From positions 1-22,597 of the forward strand of contig CAZKHU010000046.1 of assembly GCA_964552725.1 (NCBI GenBank): a stretch of DNA of 22,597 bases. Direction: 5' to 3'. Origin of the DNA: DYTH01 sp964552725. Lineage in GTDB: Bacteria; Desulfobacterota; Syntrophia; Syntrophales; UBA5619. The number at the start of each line of letters is the position of its first letter. Position 1 is the first letter of the stretch. Below the pieces are notes generated by a model. That model was given only the letters and a program-made list of their open reading frames with translations. It had not been told where the DNA came from and made no database searches. Positions 14,728-22,597 of the stretch are shown here, piece after piece. Both the position numbers and the translations under genes were made by a program.

Positions 14728-15510
14728 TTAAGGAAGGCGCGCGTCAGACTGCACTGACTCCATTGCGCCCCGCAACTGGGTGCATAAATGAAAAAAATCT
14801 TCGCTCTTCCGGTAATCCGGGGAACCGGCGCGGGGATTTTCAAAAATTCGATAAACAGCGCCGGGATGACCGGTGAGGAGGATTATCCGCCGTCCCAGAA
14901 ATGCCGCTTCTTCTATGCTGTGGGTAACGAGCATGACCGTCAAACCTCTGGCCCGCAAAATAGTCTGCAGAACCTCCTGCATGGCCTCTCTGGTAAGGGC
15001 ATCAAGGGATGAAAAAGGCTCATCCATAAGCAGCAGCTCCGGCTCGGTCGCAAGTGAGCGGGCAATTGCCACCCGCTGCTGCTGACCGCCGCTCAGTTCC
15101 GCCGGATAGCGTCCGGCCAAGCCGGCAAGTCCCATTTCCTTTAATATCCTCTCCCCTTCAGCACGGATGTCTTTTTTGGCAATTCTTCTGATCACCAGCC
15201 CCAGAATTACATTTTCCCAGATCGTCTTCCATGGCAAAAGGCCATAATTTTGCAGGATTAACGAAGTCGTCCGCTGGCCGGGAAAGGGCCGCTCGCCGTT
15301 TATCAGGACAGCGCCCGATTCAAAGGGCAACAAACCGGCCATAATGTAGAGCAAGGTGGACTTGCCGGAGGCGGAGGGACCTATGATTGCGCAGATATCC
15401 CCTTTTTCTGCTGAAAAAGTGATATTCCGCAGCGCCTCCACCCGGCTGCCATTGCCTGCATAAAAATAGGACAGGTTATTGAGCGCTACCGTGGCGCCTT
15501 CAGTTGACAT
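14728..15510 (-). CDS. ABC transporter ATP-binding protein, NitT/TauT/SsuB-type
   Basis: ATPase subunit of 260 residues. Seen: Walker A GPSASGKST (44-52), Q-loop Q87 in LQNYGLLPW, signature LSGGQQQR (139-146), Walker B LLLMDEP (159-165), D-loop SSLD and switch histidine H197 in VTHSIEEA. All catalytic positions are intact. It energises uptake through the adjacent permease and binding protein. The gene starts 11 bases after the binding protein stop, with no strong ribosome site, so coupling is likely. Confidence 0.93.
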   Translation of the reverse strand: MSTEGATVALNNLSYFYAGNGSRVEALRNITFSAEKGDICAIIGPSASGKSTLLYIMAGLLPFESGAVLINGERPFPGQRTTSLILQNYGLLPWKTIWENVILGLVIRRIAKKDIRAEGERILKEMGLAGLAGRYPAELSGGQQQRVAIARSLATEPELLLMDEPFSSLDALTREAMQEVLQTILRARGLTVMLVTHSIEEAAFLGRRIILLTGHPGAVYRIFENPRAGSPDYRKSEDFFHLCTQLRGAMESVQSDARLP

Positions 15511-15521
15511 AAAATGCCTGT

Positions 15522-16568
15522 TTATTTGCCGGCCGTTTCAGCCACCAGATCTTCATATTTGATCGGATTCCTTAAAAGATTGCGTTCCTTCATCCACGCC
15601 AGCACATCGAGGACGTCATTTCTGGAGGGCAACTGCGGGGCGGAAAACTTCAGAGGCATTTTCACCGCTGTGCTGTTAAGGACTTCCAGGGGCACCCTCG
15701 CCTGCTTTGCCATAATATCGTTAAATCCCGAGGGATTGGCATTTATATCGGCAACAGCGCGCCCGTAAATGGCGATCAGCTTTTTTACCTCCGGCAGGTT
15801 TTCACCAAGAAGCTTCTCCCTGACAATAATGACGGTTTTGGAGACGTTGTCCTTCATGGTGTCGGCTACAACATGGGCGCCTTTGATGATCGCCAGGGTC
15901 GCCAGGGGATCGGGAAGAGTGGCAGCCTGCAGAGTGCCCTGCAGCAGGGACTCCAGGCGAACGGGCATCTTCGGAATCGATATCTTTTTGATCTCCCCGG
16001 GCTTCAGCCCTTTATGCTGGAGCAGCCGATCGGTTGAATATTCGATGATCGAATTGAGAGAGACGGCAATCTCCACGTTTTTAAGCTGCTCCGGGGTGCG
16101 GATTCTGGAGTCAGGCGCCGACAGCACGGCAAATCTGCTCTCCCCTGCTTTTGTCCCCATTGCAACGCTGATAACCTTGAGCCTGATTCCGGCATCATGC
16201 AAAGCCGCAACCGCCAGCAAATCGCCAACCGCCGCGTCAATCCTGCCGGCGGCAAAGGCGCTGTCCCGCTCGACCGCGCTGGGGAAGGAGATCAGCTCCG
16301 CGACCATGCCTTCGTTCTGAAAATATCCCTTCTGCCTGGCCACCCAGAAGGGGAGATTGTCAATAATCGGCAACATTCCCAACCTGACGACTGATTCGCC
16401 CTTCCGGCTCTTCTTCAGCCCCTCGCCTTTTGCTGCGGCAGTCGAGAAAGGCAGAAAAACGAGTGAAAAAATCGCCAGCAGGAGAAGCGGGCGGAAAAAT
16501 CCTTTTAACATTTTTATCGCCGCTGCCTGCTCCGTTTTATCGGACATTTCAAAATGGGCGCATTTCAT
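15522..16568 (-). CDS. ABC transporter substrate-binding protein, NMT1/SsuA-like
   Basis: Periplasmic binding protein of about 348 residues. After an N-terminal stretch comes a signal peptide core (LLLLAIFSLVFLPFSTAAA) and then a type 2 periplasmic-binding fold beginning VVRLGMLPIIDNLPFWVARQ, typical of the NitT/TauT family. No lipobox cysteine is evident. The ATG at 16568 overlaps the isochorismatase stop as ATGA and is chosen for coupling. The ATG at 16511 would give a more typical signal peptide and may be the true start. The open frame runs back to 16784 but that part only shadows the isochorismatase gene. The ligand is unknown. Confidence 0.87.
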   Translation of the reverse strand: MKCAHFEMSDKTEQAAAIKMLKGFFRPLLLLAIFSLVFLPFSTAAAKGEGLKKSRKGESVVRLGMLPIIDNLPFWVARQKGYFQNEGMVAELISFPSAVERDSAFAAGRIDAAVGDLLAVAALHDAGIRLKVISVAMGTKAGESRFAVLSAPDSRIRTPEQLKNVEIAVSLNSIIEYSTDRLLQHKGLKPGEIKKISIPKMPVRLESLLQGTLQAATLPDPLATLAIIKGAHVVADTMKDNVSKTVIIVREKLLGENLPEVKKLIAIYGRAVADINANPSGFNDIMAKQARVPLEVLNSTAVKMPLKFSAPQLPSRNDVLDVLAWMKERNLLRNPIKYEDLVAETAGK

Positions 16569-17104
16569 TTGACAATCTGAAATATTTGCCTGGCCCGGGG
16601 GTCGGCCGCCGTTTTCAGCAGCTCGAAGAGCGCCATCTCCGCGCTGGTGATTGCCGCGCCTCCCGCAGCCATCTTTTGAATTCCGGTCAGCTTGTTTGAC
16701 AAGGTTCTTGAGGAAACTGCATCCCCGACTATCTGGACTTCGTAGCCGGCGCCGACAAGATCCATTGCCGTCTGATAGACGCAAATATGGGCCTCGATGC
16801 CGCTGATCAATATCTGCTTGCGGTTCAAAGCCATCAGTTCTTTGTTAAACGCCGCATTCTGCCAGCAGCTGAAGCCCTCTTTGGCGATGATTTTAACGCC
16901 GCTCAAATGCTGCGCTATTTCCGGAATCGTAGCTCCGAGCTTCGCGGGGATCTGCTCGGTCGCCAGAACGGGGATTCCCAACGCTTGCGCACCCTTGATG
17001 ATTTTCTGGACATTGATAAAAAGTTCCTCCCTGTTATCCATGGCCTGGGCAAGATTCCCCTGAAAATCAATAATCACCAACGCACTGTTTTCATTTGTCA
17101 GCAT
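16565..17104 (-). CDS. Isochorismatase-family cysteine hydrolase
   Basis: Protein of 179 residues with the family catalytic triad: D13 in VIIDFQGNL, K75 in IIAKEGFSCW and C108 in ISGIEAHICVYQTA. The length and motifs resemble the YcaC-like and amidohydrolase branch (nicotinamidase, N-carbamoylsarcosine and ureidoacrylate hydrolase relatives) more than true isochorismatase, which often carries an extra carrier domain. It is packed between the TPR membrane protein (2-base gap) and the importer (ATGA overlap), so it may process the imported compound, for example a small amide. That link is inference. Confidence 0.88.
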   Translation of the reverse strand: MLTNENSALVIIDFQGNLAQAMDNREELFINVQKIIKGAQALGIPVLATEQIPAKLGATIPEIAQHLSGVKIIAKEGFSCWQNAAFNKELMALNRKQILISGIEAHICVYQTAMDLVGAGYEVQIVGDAVSSRTLSNKLTGIQKMAAGGAAITSAEMALFELLKTAADPRARQIFQIVK

Positions 17105-17106
17105 GG

Positions 17107-18678
17107 CTATCTGTATCCTTTCTCGTCATTGAGTTTCCGCTCTTTCAGGAGCAGAGAATTTAATTTATCCGCAGCTTTTATAAACGATGGATCATATTTC
17201 AGCGCCTCCCGGAAGGAAGATTCCGCCTCCTTCATTTTTTTCTGACCAAGCAGCGTCAGACCAAGGTTGTAGTGCGCCAGCTCGTAATCAGGCCGGATGC
17301 GCAACGCCTCGCGATAATGTTTCTCCGCCAGCGGCAAATTCCCCTCGCTCAGCATTATATTCCCGATGCCAAGGGCGGCGATATGGTTGTCTTTTGTCAC
17401 CTGCAGGGCGCGGGTGTAAGCCGCACGGCTGTCCCTCCAGTTTTTAAGCTCCAGCGCGGATAGAACGCTGAAATAACAAATCAATAAAATAACCGCCAAA
17501 ACCGGGACGGATTTGAATCTTGAAAACCGGCGGGAAATATCGCCTATTCCCCAGGCAAAAATTACAAAGATGCCGATAAAGGGAATGTATGCGTAACGAT
17601 TCGCCATTGCCTGCCGGCCGACCTGGATGATTCCGATAACAGGCAGAAGCGTCAGCAAATACCAGAACCATCCAGCGGCAAGATATCCATACTTCTTTCC
17701 TTTGAAAATAACAACGCCTGTAACGACCGAGAGCAGTAAAAAAGCGGCAAGCGCGCTCCCGGGAGAAATAACGCCCGGGTGGGGATAGTAAATCGAAATA
17801 TCCACAGGGTTCAACAACATTTTCAGGTAGTTAAAATATGACAAGAATGCATTTTCCAGCCTCGCCGGCAGCGGAAATGCCAGCAGTGATTTTGCCGCCC
17901 CGCCGGTTTTGGCGGCATAAATCGTAATCAGAACGGAGAAAAGGGAAATGACGAAAAAAGGAAGCTTTTCGATGAAGAGTTGCAAAGCCATCCTAACGCT
18001 TCTGGCACGTTCGAGGTTTCCTGCAAAAATGCCATCAAAAGAAAACCGCTGGAGCGGCCAGTAATCGAGCAGCAGTAAAATAAACGGCAAACTGACCGCC
18101 ATCGGCTTGGCCATCAGCCCCAGCGCAAAGAGCAGAACCGTCTCCAGACACCGCCCGAAACCGGGCCGACGCACGTAGCGCGCATAAGACCAGATCGTTA
18201 AAATCCAGAACAGCGTGCTGAGGAGATTTTTCCGCTCGGCAATCCAGACCACGGATTCAATATTAAGCGGATGAACGGCAAAAAGCGCCGCCACGGCCAA
18301 AGACCTCCACCTCTTTCCGGTCAAGGCCCCGACAGTCAAAAAAAGCAGAACAGAGTTGAGGGCATGCAAAGCAAGCCCGACAATATGGTAGCCGGCAGGA
18401 TTCAGACCGAAGAACTGATATTCGGCAAGGAGCGACAGCCACGTCAGCGGATGCCAGTTCGTCGTGTAAAGGGTTGTAAAGGCCCACTTGACGCCCTCCC
18501 CGGAAATTCCCAGTTTTATTTCAGGGTTATCAAGTATATAAAGATTGTCGTCCAGGGAAATGAAGTCAAACCGGACAGCCGGCAGATAGATCAGGACAGC
18601 AAGAAACCCCGGCAAAAGCGCGAGCCACAATAGAGATTTCCGGATATCGGCAGACGTTTTCTTTTCCATGAACGCCAT
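17107..18678 (-). CDS. Polytopic membrane protein with C-terminal TPRs (TMTC/PMT-like)
   Basis: Protein of 523 residues. The first 400 or so residues hold about ten hydrophobic segments. The acidic pair D43/D44 in SLDDNLYI, the WHPLTW segment (75-80) and the AVHPLNIESVVWIAERKNL segment (from about 134) are characteristic of TMTC and related GT-C-fold mannosyltransferase-like proteins. The last 100 residues form TPR units (for example NHIAALGIGNIMLSEGNL and AHYNLGLTLLGQKKMKEAE). Members probably glycosylate proteins or lipids from a polyprenyl-phosphate sugar, but this copy's activity is unproven. ATG 18678 has GGAAAG shortly upstream; TTG 18693 and ATG 18669 are alternatives. Its promoter should lie in the 210-base gap before the restriction locus, where I see no convincing -35/-10 pair. 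Confidence 0.83.
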   Translation of the reverse strand: MAFMEKKTSADIRKSLLWLALLPGFLAVLIYLPAVRFDFISLDDNLYILDNPEIKLGISGEGVKWAFTTLYTTNWHPLTWLSLLAEYQFFGLNPAGYHIVGLALHALNSVLLFLTVGALTGKRWRSLAVAALFAVHPLNIESVVWIAERKNLLSTLFWILTIWSYARYVRRPGFGRCLETVLLFALGLMAKPMAVSLPFILLLLDYWPLQRFSFDGIFAGNLERARSVRMALQLFIEKLPFFVISLFSVLITIYAAKTGGAAKSLLAFPLPARLENAFLSYFNYLKMLLNPVDISIYYPHPGVISPGSALAAFLLLSVVTGVVIFKGKKYGYLAAGWFWYLLTLLPVIGIIQVGRQAMANRYAYIPFIGIFVIFAWGIGDISRRFSRFKSVPVLAVILLICYFSVLSALELKNWRDSRAAYTRALQVTKDNHIAALGIGNIMLSEGNLPLAEKHYREALRIRPDYELAHYNLGLTLLGQKKMKEAESSFREALKYDPSFIKAADKLNSLLLKERKLNDEKGYR

Positions 18679-18888
18679 TTTTTCTTTCCGCAATAATCAT
18701 GTTTTTTAGGGGCAATCCCTTATCAGTTAAACTATGGCGATGCAATTGTAAAATAAATTGCCGGCCGCTGCTGACCGCTGCTAACCCCTGCCGTGCAAGG
18801 ATTCGCAGCCTCTATTTGTATTTGAAGTCGGTGAGCAATGCGGATTTGATTTTGCGGCAGATTACAACCCCCACTGTGCGAGAGCGAA

Positions 18889-21876
18889 TCATGACGATGT
18901 CAACACATCTTCCACTGAGGACGCCTTTACGAATCTGGCGGGGTTGTCGCCGCGTTCCAACGCCTTGAAATGCGCTTCGCCGCAGGTGATCTTTGCGCTC
19001 TCCCGTTCGCGCAGCTCGTCGAAAAGCAGACTGTTTTTCTTTCTGCTTTTTGTTTCCACAACGAAGTAAAGGCGTTCGGTTCCATCCATTTCCACCAGCA
19101 CCGCCCAGTCGGGATTATAGGTGCCCAGCGGTGTCGGCACCTTGAACCAGCCGGGAAGCTTGGCGTATATCTTGACCGCTTCGTTGTTCTCCAGTTGGCG
19201 GGCAAATTCCTCTTCCTCGCCCGAATCGTATACCACATGCTCGAATACCGATTTCTGCGTATCGGTGAGCATATTCTTGAGGTATCCGGTCAATTCTTTC
19301 TGTTCGAACAGCTCCTGGACGTAATAGCAATCATCTCCGATGCGCTGATATTTGATGCCGTCCACAATCGCCAACCGCTTGGCTCGATTGATCGCCTCGG
19401 CGACGAGTTCGATGAACTGCTGGGGGTTGCGCTTGAAGTCATTCAACCGTCCGCTCTCTATCAGGATGCGCGCGATCGTGCGGCGGGTGAGCTGGGTCTT
19501 GTCCTGCAGATCCGTCAGCAGATCGGGCAGTGTAATGTCGTGCTCGGCCAGATAAACCGGCGCGGACTCCTGCGCCTTATTGACCTCCACACCCGCCCGG
19601 CCGATGGCCAGGTCCGCCTTGCGCCATTGCAGTCGCGTCGCGGCGACCGGCGGAGCGTTCCTGATCGCCTTCATGCACTCGTCGATCAGCTTCTCATTAT
19701 CGAAGGCCACCCGGTAGGTGGTCTTGTGTTTGATCCGGTCCCACAGGGCCTTGAATTCTTCGCTGTGCAGTACCGCCTTGCGGGTCCGCACCTGTACACG
19801 CTGGTCGGCATCCTTAATCTCAAGTTTTCCGGACAGTTTGCGGAGGACATCCGTGATCTCAGGCAGTTGTGCGGCAAAGGCTTCCGGGACCGCCAGCGTG
19901 CCGTCCTTGAGCGCCTTCTTCAGGGCGTCCTGAACCTTGCCTTTGGCGTCCATGTATCCGTTGTTCCGGAGGTGTTCCCAGATGGCCCTGGATTTGTCGA
20001 TGCCCAGGGGCGTTGTTTTGCCGTCCGCGCCCAGCACGGGAATTGCCGCAAACTGGTGCTCTTCCACGATACCGAAACGGATGCCCGTATCGGCCTCGAT
20101 CTCCTTCTGGAGCTGGTCGGCAAACTGCTCGTAACTTTCCGTGGCGATGACGGTCAGGGTGTTGGTTTCAGAGCCATGCAGCCGCTCGCCTTCCTGGTTC
20201 ACGCAGAGACGGAGTCCCCGGCCGATGGTCTGGCGTCGCTCGCGTTCGGACCCCATCTCCCGGAGGGCGCAGATCTGAAAGACGTTGGGGTTATCCCAGC
20301 CCTCTTTCAATGCCGAATGGGAGAAAATGAACTTAAGAGGCGTCTCGAAGCTGAGGAGCTTTTCCTTTTCCCGCATGATCAGGCTGTAGGCCCGCTCCGC
20401 GTTGTCCCGGTTGCCCTGGTTGTTTTCCGCGGTGTCGGTCCAGCCGCCTTTCTTGTCGATGGAGAAGTAGCCGTCGTGCACCGCTTCGGCTGCCGCCGTC
20501 AGATCCACCTCCTGAAACAGCGTCTGATAGTCCGGGTGTTTGGCCCAGCGCCGGTACTCTTCCTCGAAGATGCGGGCATAGTCGCCCTTGACCGCGTTGC
20601 CGGCGGCGTCGTACTTGCGGTACCTTTCGACCGTATCGATAAAGAACAGGCTGAGCACCTTGATCCCCTGGGGCCGCAGTCGTTTTTCCTTGTCCAGATG
20701 CTCCTTGATGGTCCGGCGGATCATCTCCCGCTGCACCGAAAGCGTGTCCACGTCGCCGAAGGCCTGGCCGATGCGCAGAAAATGCTCGCCGCCGGGAACG
20801 CGCAGCTCCATGAACTCGTTACCCCTTTCGACACGGATTTCTCCGACGCGGCAGTCGTGATAAATGTCCCGCTTTGTTATTAGTTCAAGAAGATCGCCGT
20901 CCTGAACATCCAACGAATGCGGCCGGACCTTTCCGTCTTCCTCTATATCGAGTTCCACCCGGGCGCGGATGACGCCGCGCTTGTTGCTGACGGCAAGGAG
21001 CCTCACGTAAGGCTTGTTGTGTCCCCCGGCAATTGCGGCCGAGGCCACTTCGATCTGTTTGACCAGCTTGCGCTCGTAGGCGTCCACCGCGTCCAGCCGG
21101 TAGACCATATGGTGTTTGTTTGCGTGTGTCGCCGAATAGCGCAGGGTGCAGAGCGGATTCATCGCCCCCAGCGCCTCCTTGCCCCGTCCCTCCAGGCCGC
21201 CGTCCACGCTCTGCGGCTCGTCCACGATCAGGATGGGGCGCGTGGCCTTGATCAGGTCGATGGGTTTCTCGCCGCCGGTCTTCTCCGAGTCCTTGTAGAG
21301 GTTGTTGACGTCCTTCTTGTTGATCGCCCCCACGGTGACAACCATGATCTGGACGTGCGGACTGGTGGCGAAGTTGCGGACTTGCCCGAGCTTCGAGGAA
21401 TCGTAGAGGAAGTACTCGAAGGGGATGTTGGCGTATAAGGCGCGGAAATGCTCCTCGGTGATCTGGATCGATTTGTACACGCCCTCCTTGATGGCCACGG
21501 AGGGCACGACGATAACAAATTTGGTGAAGCCGTAGCGCCGGTTGAGTTCAAAGACCGTGCGCAGATAGACGTAGGTCTTGCCGGTGCCCGTTTCCATCTC
21601 GACGGTGAAATCTCCCGAGGCAAGCATAGTGGAATGCGGCAGACTGTTCCGAAGTTGAATGTCGTTAAGGTTTTTGAGCAGCTCGTTATCGAGCAGGGTC
21701 AGGCGGTTGCCGATGCCCAGGTCGTTTTCCACAAACCCCAGGCGCAACTGCTTGTCCGCGGGGTCGTGAGTAACGGTAAATTCAGTCCGGCAGAGTTCCT
21801 GGCCTTTGAAGAGATCGCAGACCGCTTCGATGGCGGCCAGTTGGAAATCCAGGTTGGGTTCGAAATGGAGTTTCAT
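18889..21876 (-). CDS. Type III restriction enzyme Res-like helicase-nuclease
   Basis: Protein of 995 residues, the usual size for a Res subunit. Superfamily 2 helicase motifs: Walker A METGTGKT (94-101), motif II DEPQ (219-222) and motif VI QTIGRGLRL (549-557). At the C terminus a PD-(D/E)XK nuclease site is visible: PD with D923, then E941-T-K943 in VVETKS. All catalytic residues appear intact. In type III systems Res works with a Mod methyltransferase, translocating on DNA and cutting away from the recognition site. No mod gene lies in the window, so this could also be an orphan or a helicase-nuclease of another defence system. GGAAAGAG stands 5 bases before the ATG at 21876, inside the end of the YhcG-like gene, so the two are coupled. 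Confidence 0.9.
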   Translation of the reverse strand: MKLHFEPNLDFQLAAIEAVCDLFKGQELCRTEFTVTHDPADKQLRLGFVENDLGIGNRLTLLDNELLKNLNDIQLRNSLPHSTMLASGDFTVEMETGTGKTYVYLRTVFELNRRYGFTKFVIVVPSVAIKEGVYKSIQITEEHFRALYANIPFEYFLYDSSKLGQVRNFATSPHVQIMVVTVGAINKKDVNNLYKDSEKTGGEKPIDLIKATRPILIVDEPQSVDGGLEGRGKEALGAMNPLCTLRYSATHANKHHMVYRLDAVDAYERKLVKQIEVASAAIAGGHNKPYVRLLAVSNKRGVIRARVELDIEEDGKVRPHSLDVQDGDLLELITKRDIYHDCRVGEIRVERGNEFMELRVPGGEHFLRIGQAFGDVDTLSVQREMIRRTIKEHLDKEKRLRPQGIKVLSLFFIDTVERYRKYDAAGNAVKGDYARIFEEEYRRWAKHPDYQTLFQEVDLTAAAEAVHDGYFSIDKKGGWTDTAENNQGNRDNAERAYSLIMREKEKLLSFETPLKFIFSHSALKEGWDNPNVFQICALREMGSERERRQTIGRGLRLCVNQEGERLHGSETNTLTVIATESYEQFADQLQKEIEADTGIRFGIVEEHQFAAIPVLGADGKTTPLGIDKSRAIWEHLRNNGYMDAKGKVQDALKKALKDGTLAVPEAFAAQLPEITDVLRKLSGKLEIKDADQRVQVRTRKAVLHSEEFKALWDRIKHKTTYRVAFDNEKLIDECMKAIRNAPPVAATRLQWRKADLAIGRAGVEVNKAQESAPVYLAEHDITLPDLLTDLQDKTQLTRRTIARILIESGRLNDFKRNPQQFIELVAEAINRAKRLAIVDGIKYQRIGDDCYYVQELFEQKELTGYLKNMLTDTQKSVFEHVVYDSGEEEEFARQLENNEAVKIYAKLPGWFKVPTPLGTYNPDWAVLVEMDGTERLYFVVETKSRKKNSLLFDELRERESAKITCGEAHFKALERGDNPARFVKASSVEDVLTSS

Positions 21877-21878
21877 GA

Positions 21879-22597
21879 TTACTCTTTCCGTTCAGATTCG
21901 TTCATACATTCCAAAAGGCGCTGTTCCCGTTCCAGTTCCGCCCGCAATTCTTCTTCTGTCGGAAGTATGAGCCTGTATTTGCTGGCAAAAAGCTGTTCGT
22001 TTTCGTGCAACACGGAGAAGCGCACCACGGAAGCATCTTTTCGGGCACACAGAATGATGCCGACCGTGGGATTGTCCTCCGGTCCCCGCCTAAGCTCATC
22101 ATACATGCTCACGTACATGTCCATCTGCCCGATGTCCTGGTGGATCAGATCCGTGGTTTTCAGATCGAAGAGGACGAAACACTTCAGCAGGTAGTTGTAA
22201 AAAACCAGGTCAAGGTAAAAATCCTTCGATTCCGTACTGATCCTCTGTTGGCGGGCGACAAAGGCGAATCCTTTGCCCAGTTCCAGGAGGAAGGCTTGCA
22301 GGTTTTCGATAAGGGCCTGCTCCAGCTTCGATTCGAGGAGCTTACCGGTATTCGGCAGCCCCAGAAATTCCAGCAGCACCGGATCGCGGATGAATTCCCG
22401 CGGGCTTTGCGCCAGGGCGGCAAGGTTTTTGTTGGCCTCCTCACGCACAGGCGCCCGGTCACGACTGGCCAGCAGGCGCTCATGATACAACGTGCCGATC
22501 TGGCGTTCCAGTGCCCGGGTTCCCCAGTTTTGGGTCGCCGCTTCGGCCATATACCATTCCCGCGCCTGACTGTCTTCGACCCGCAGCAAAAGCCGAT
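21879..22597 (-). CDS. DUF1016/YhcG-type PD-(D/E)XK nuclease family protein (partial)
   Basis: The 3' portion of a gene that continues beyond the right window edge. The frame stays open upstream of the TTG at 22589, and the extra codons (RLL before LRVEDSQAREWY) fit the family. About 239 of the usual 350 or so residues are present. Visible are REWYMAEAATQNWGTRALERQI at the domain junction and the C-terminal nuclease-like region DFYLDLVFYN...FVLFDLKT, where D, D and the K of DLKT are the candidate active-site residues. YhcG proteins are PD-(D/E)XK-superfamily members often found beside restriction-modification genes. The stop codon lies two bases before the res start, so the two are co-transcribed. 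Confidence 0.9.
   Translation of the reverse strand, partial: RLLLRVEDSQAREWYMAEAATQNWGTRALERQIGTLYHERLLASRDRAPVREEANKNLAALAQSPREFIRDPVLLEFLGLPNTGKLLESKLEQALIENLQAFLLELGKGFAFVARQQRISTESKDFYLDLVFYNYLLKCFVLFDLKTTDLIHQDIGQMDMYVSMYDELRRGPEDNPTVGIILCARKDASVVRFSVLHENEQLFASKYRLILPTEEELRAELEREQRLLECMNESERKE

Noticed and set aside
18694..18888. Small + strand frame and possible promoter in the gap before the restriction locus
   Set aside because: The frame gives a low-complexity basic peptide without a ribosome site. The only -35-like match (TTTACA on the - strand, 18752-18747) lacks a good -10 partner.
18970..20883. Long 637-codon open frame on the + strand
   Set aside because: It is antisense to the Res gene, which has helicase and nuclease motifs in order. 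The length reflects codon bias on the opposite strand.

Overview
The window looks like a piece of a GC-moderate, anaerobic, probably syntrophic or sulfate-reducer-like Desulfobacterota genome (a Syntrophales or Smithella-type bacterium is my best guess). This is inferred from NuoF-linked cytoplasmic formate dehydrogenases, selenocysteine use and a dense two-component system. No rRNA or other marker gene is present to confirm it.

Left half, + strand (84-12370): a formate dehydrogenase and signalling cluster. It holds two paired modules. Module 1 is a NuoF-type NADH/FMN/4Fe-4S flavoprotein (84-1421) followed by a formate dehydrogenase alpha subunit with NuoG-like iron-sulfur domains and cysteine at the molybdenum/tungsten-ligand position (1511-4210). 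Module 2 is a fusion of a NuoF-type C-terminal 4Fe-4S domain with a GltD/NfnB-like FAD and NAD(P)H oxidoreductase (4962-6926), followed by a second formate dehydrogenase alpha subunit (6929-9688). That second gene is interrupted only by an in-frame UGA at 8024-8026. The UGA sits at the active-site position and is followed by a bacterial SECIS hairpin, so it is read as one selenoprotein gene of 919 residues. A response regulator with an unusual C-terminal tail (4233-4859) lies between the modules. A membrane histidine kinase with a non-standard CX3CH motif in its sensor domain (9821-11533) and two receiver-only response regulators (11530-11928, 11972-12370) follow. The simplest reading is formate oxidation or CO2 reduction coupled to NAD(H) and/or NAD(P)H, with an attached redox or metabolite-sensing relay.

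Middle, - strand (18678 down to 12390): a tightly packed run transcribed leftward. In order it holds a TMTC-like membrane protein with TPRs, an isochorismatase-family hydrolase, a NitT/TauT/SsuA-type ABC importer (binding protein, ATPase, permease), a family 2 glycosyltransferase and a SAM-dependent methyltransferase. This run converges on the signalling genes at about 12370-12390. The importer substrate cannot be told from sequence.

Right end, - strand (22597 down to 18889): a DUF1016/YhcG-type PD-(D/E)XK nuclease, cut by the window edge, lies two bases upstream of a type III restriction-enzyme Res-like helicase-nuclease. This is a defence or restriction locus whose methyltransferase, if any, lies outside the window.

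No tRNA, rRNA, CRISPR array or insertion sequence was seen, and no gene-free stretch exceeds 200 bases.
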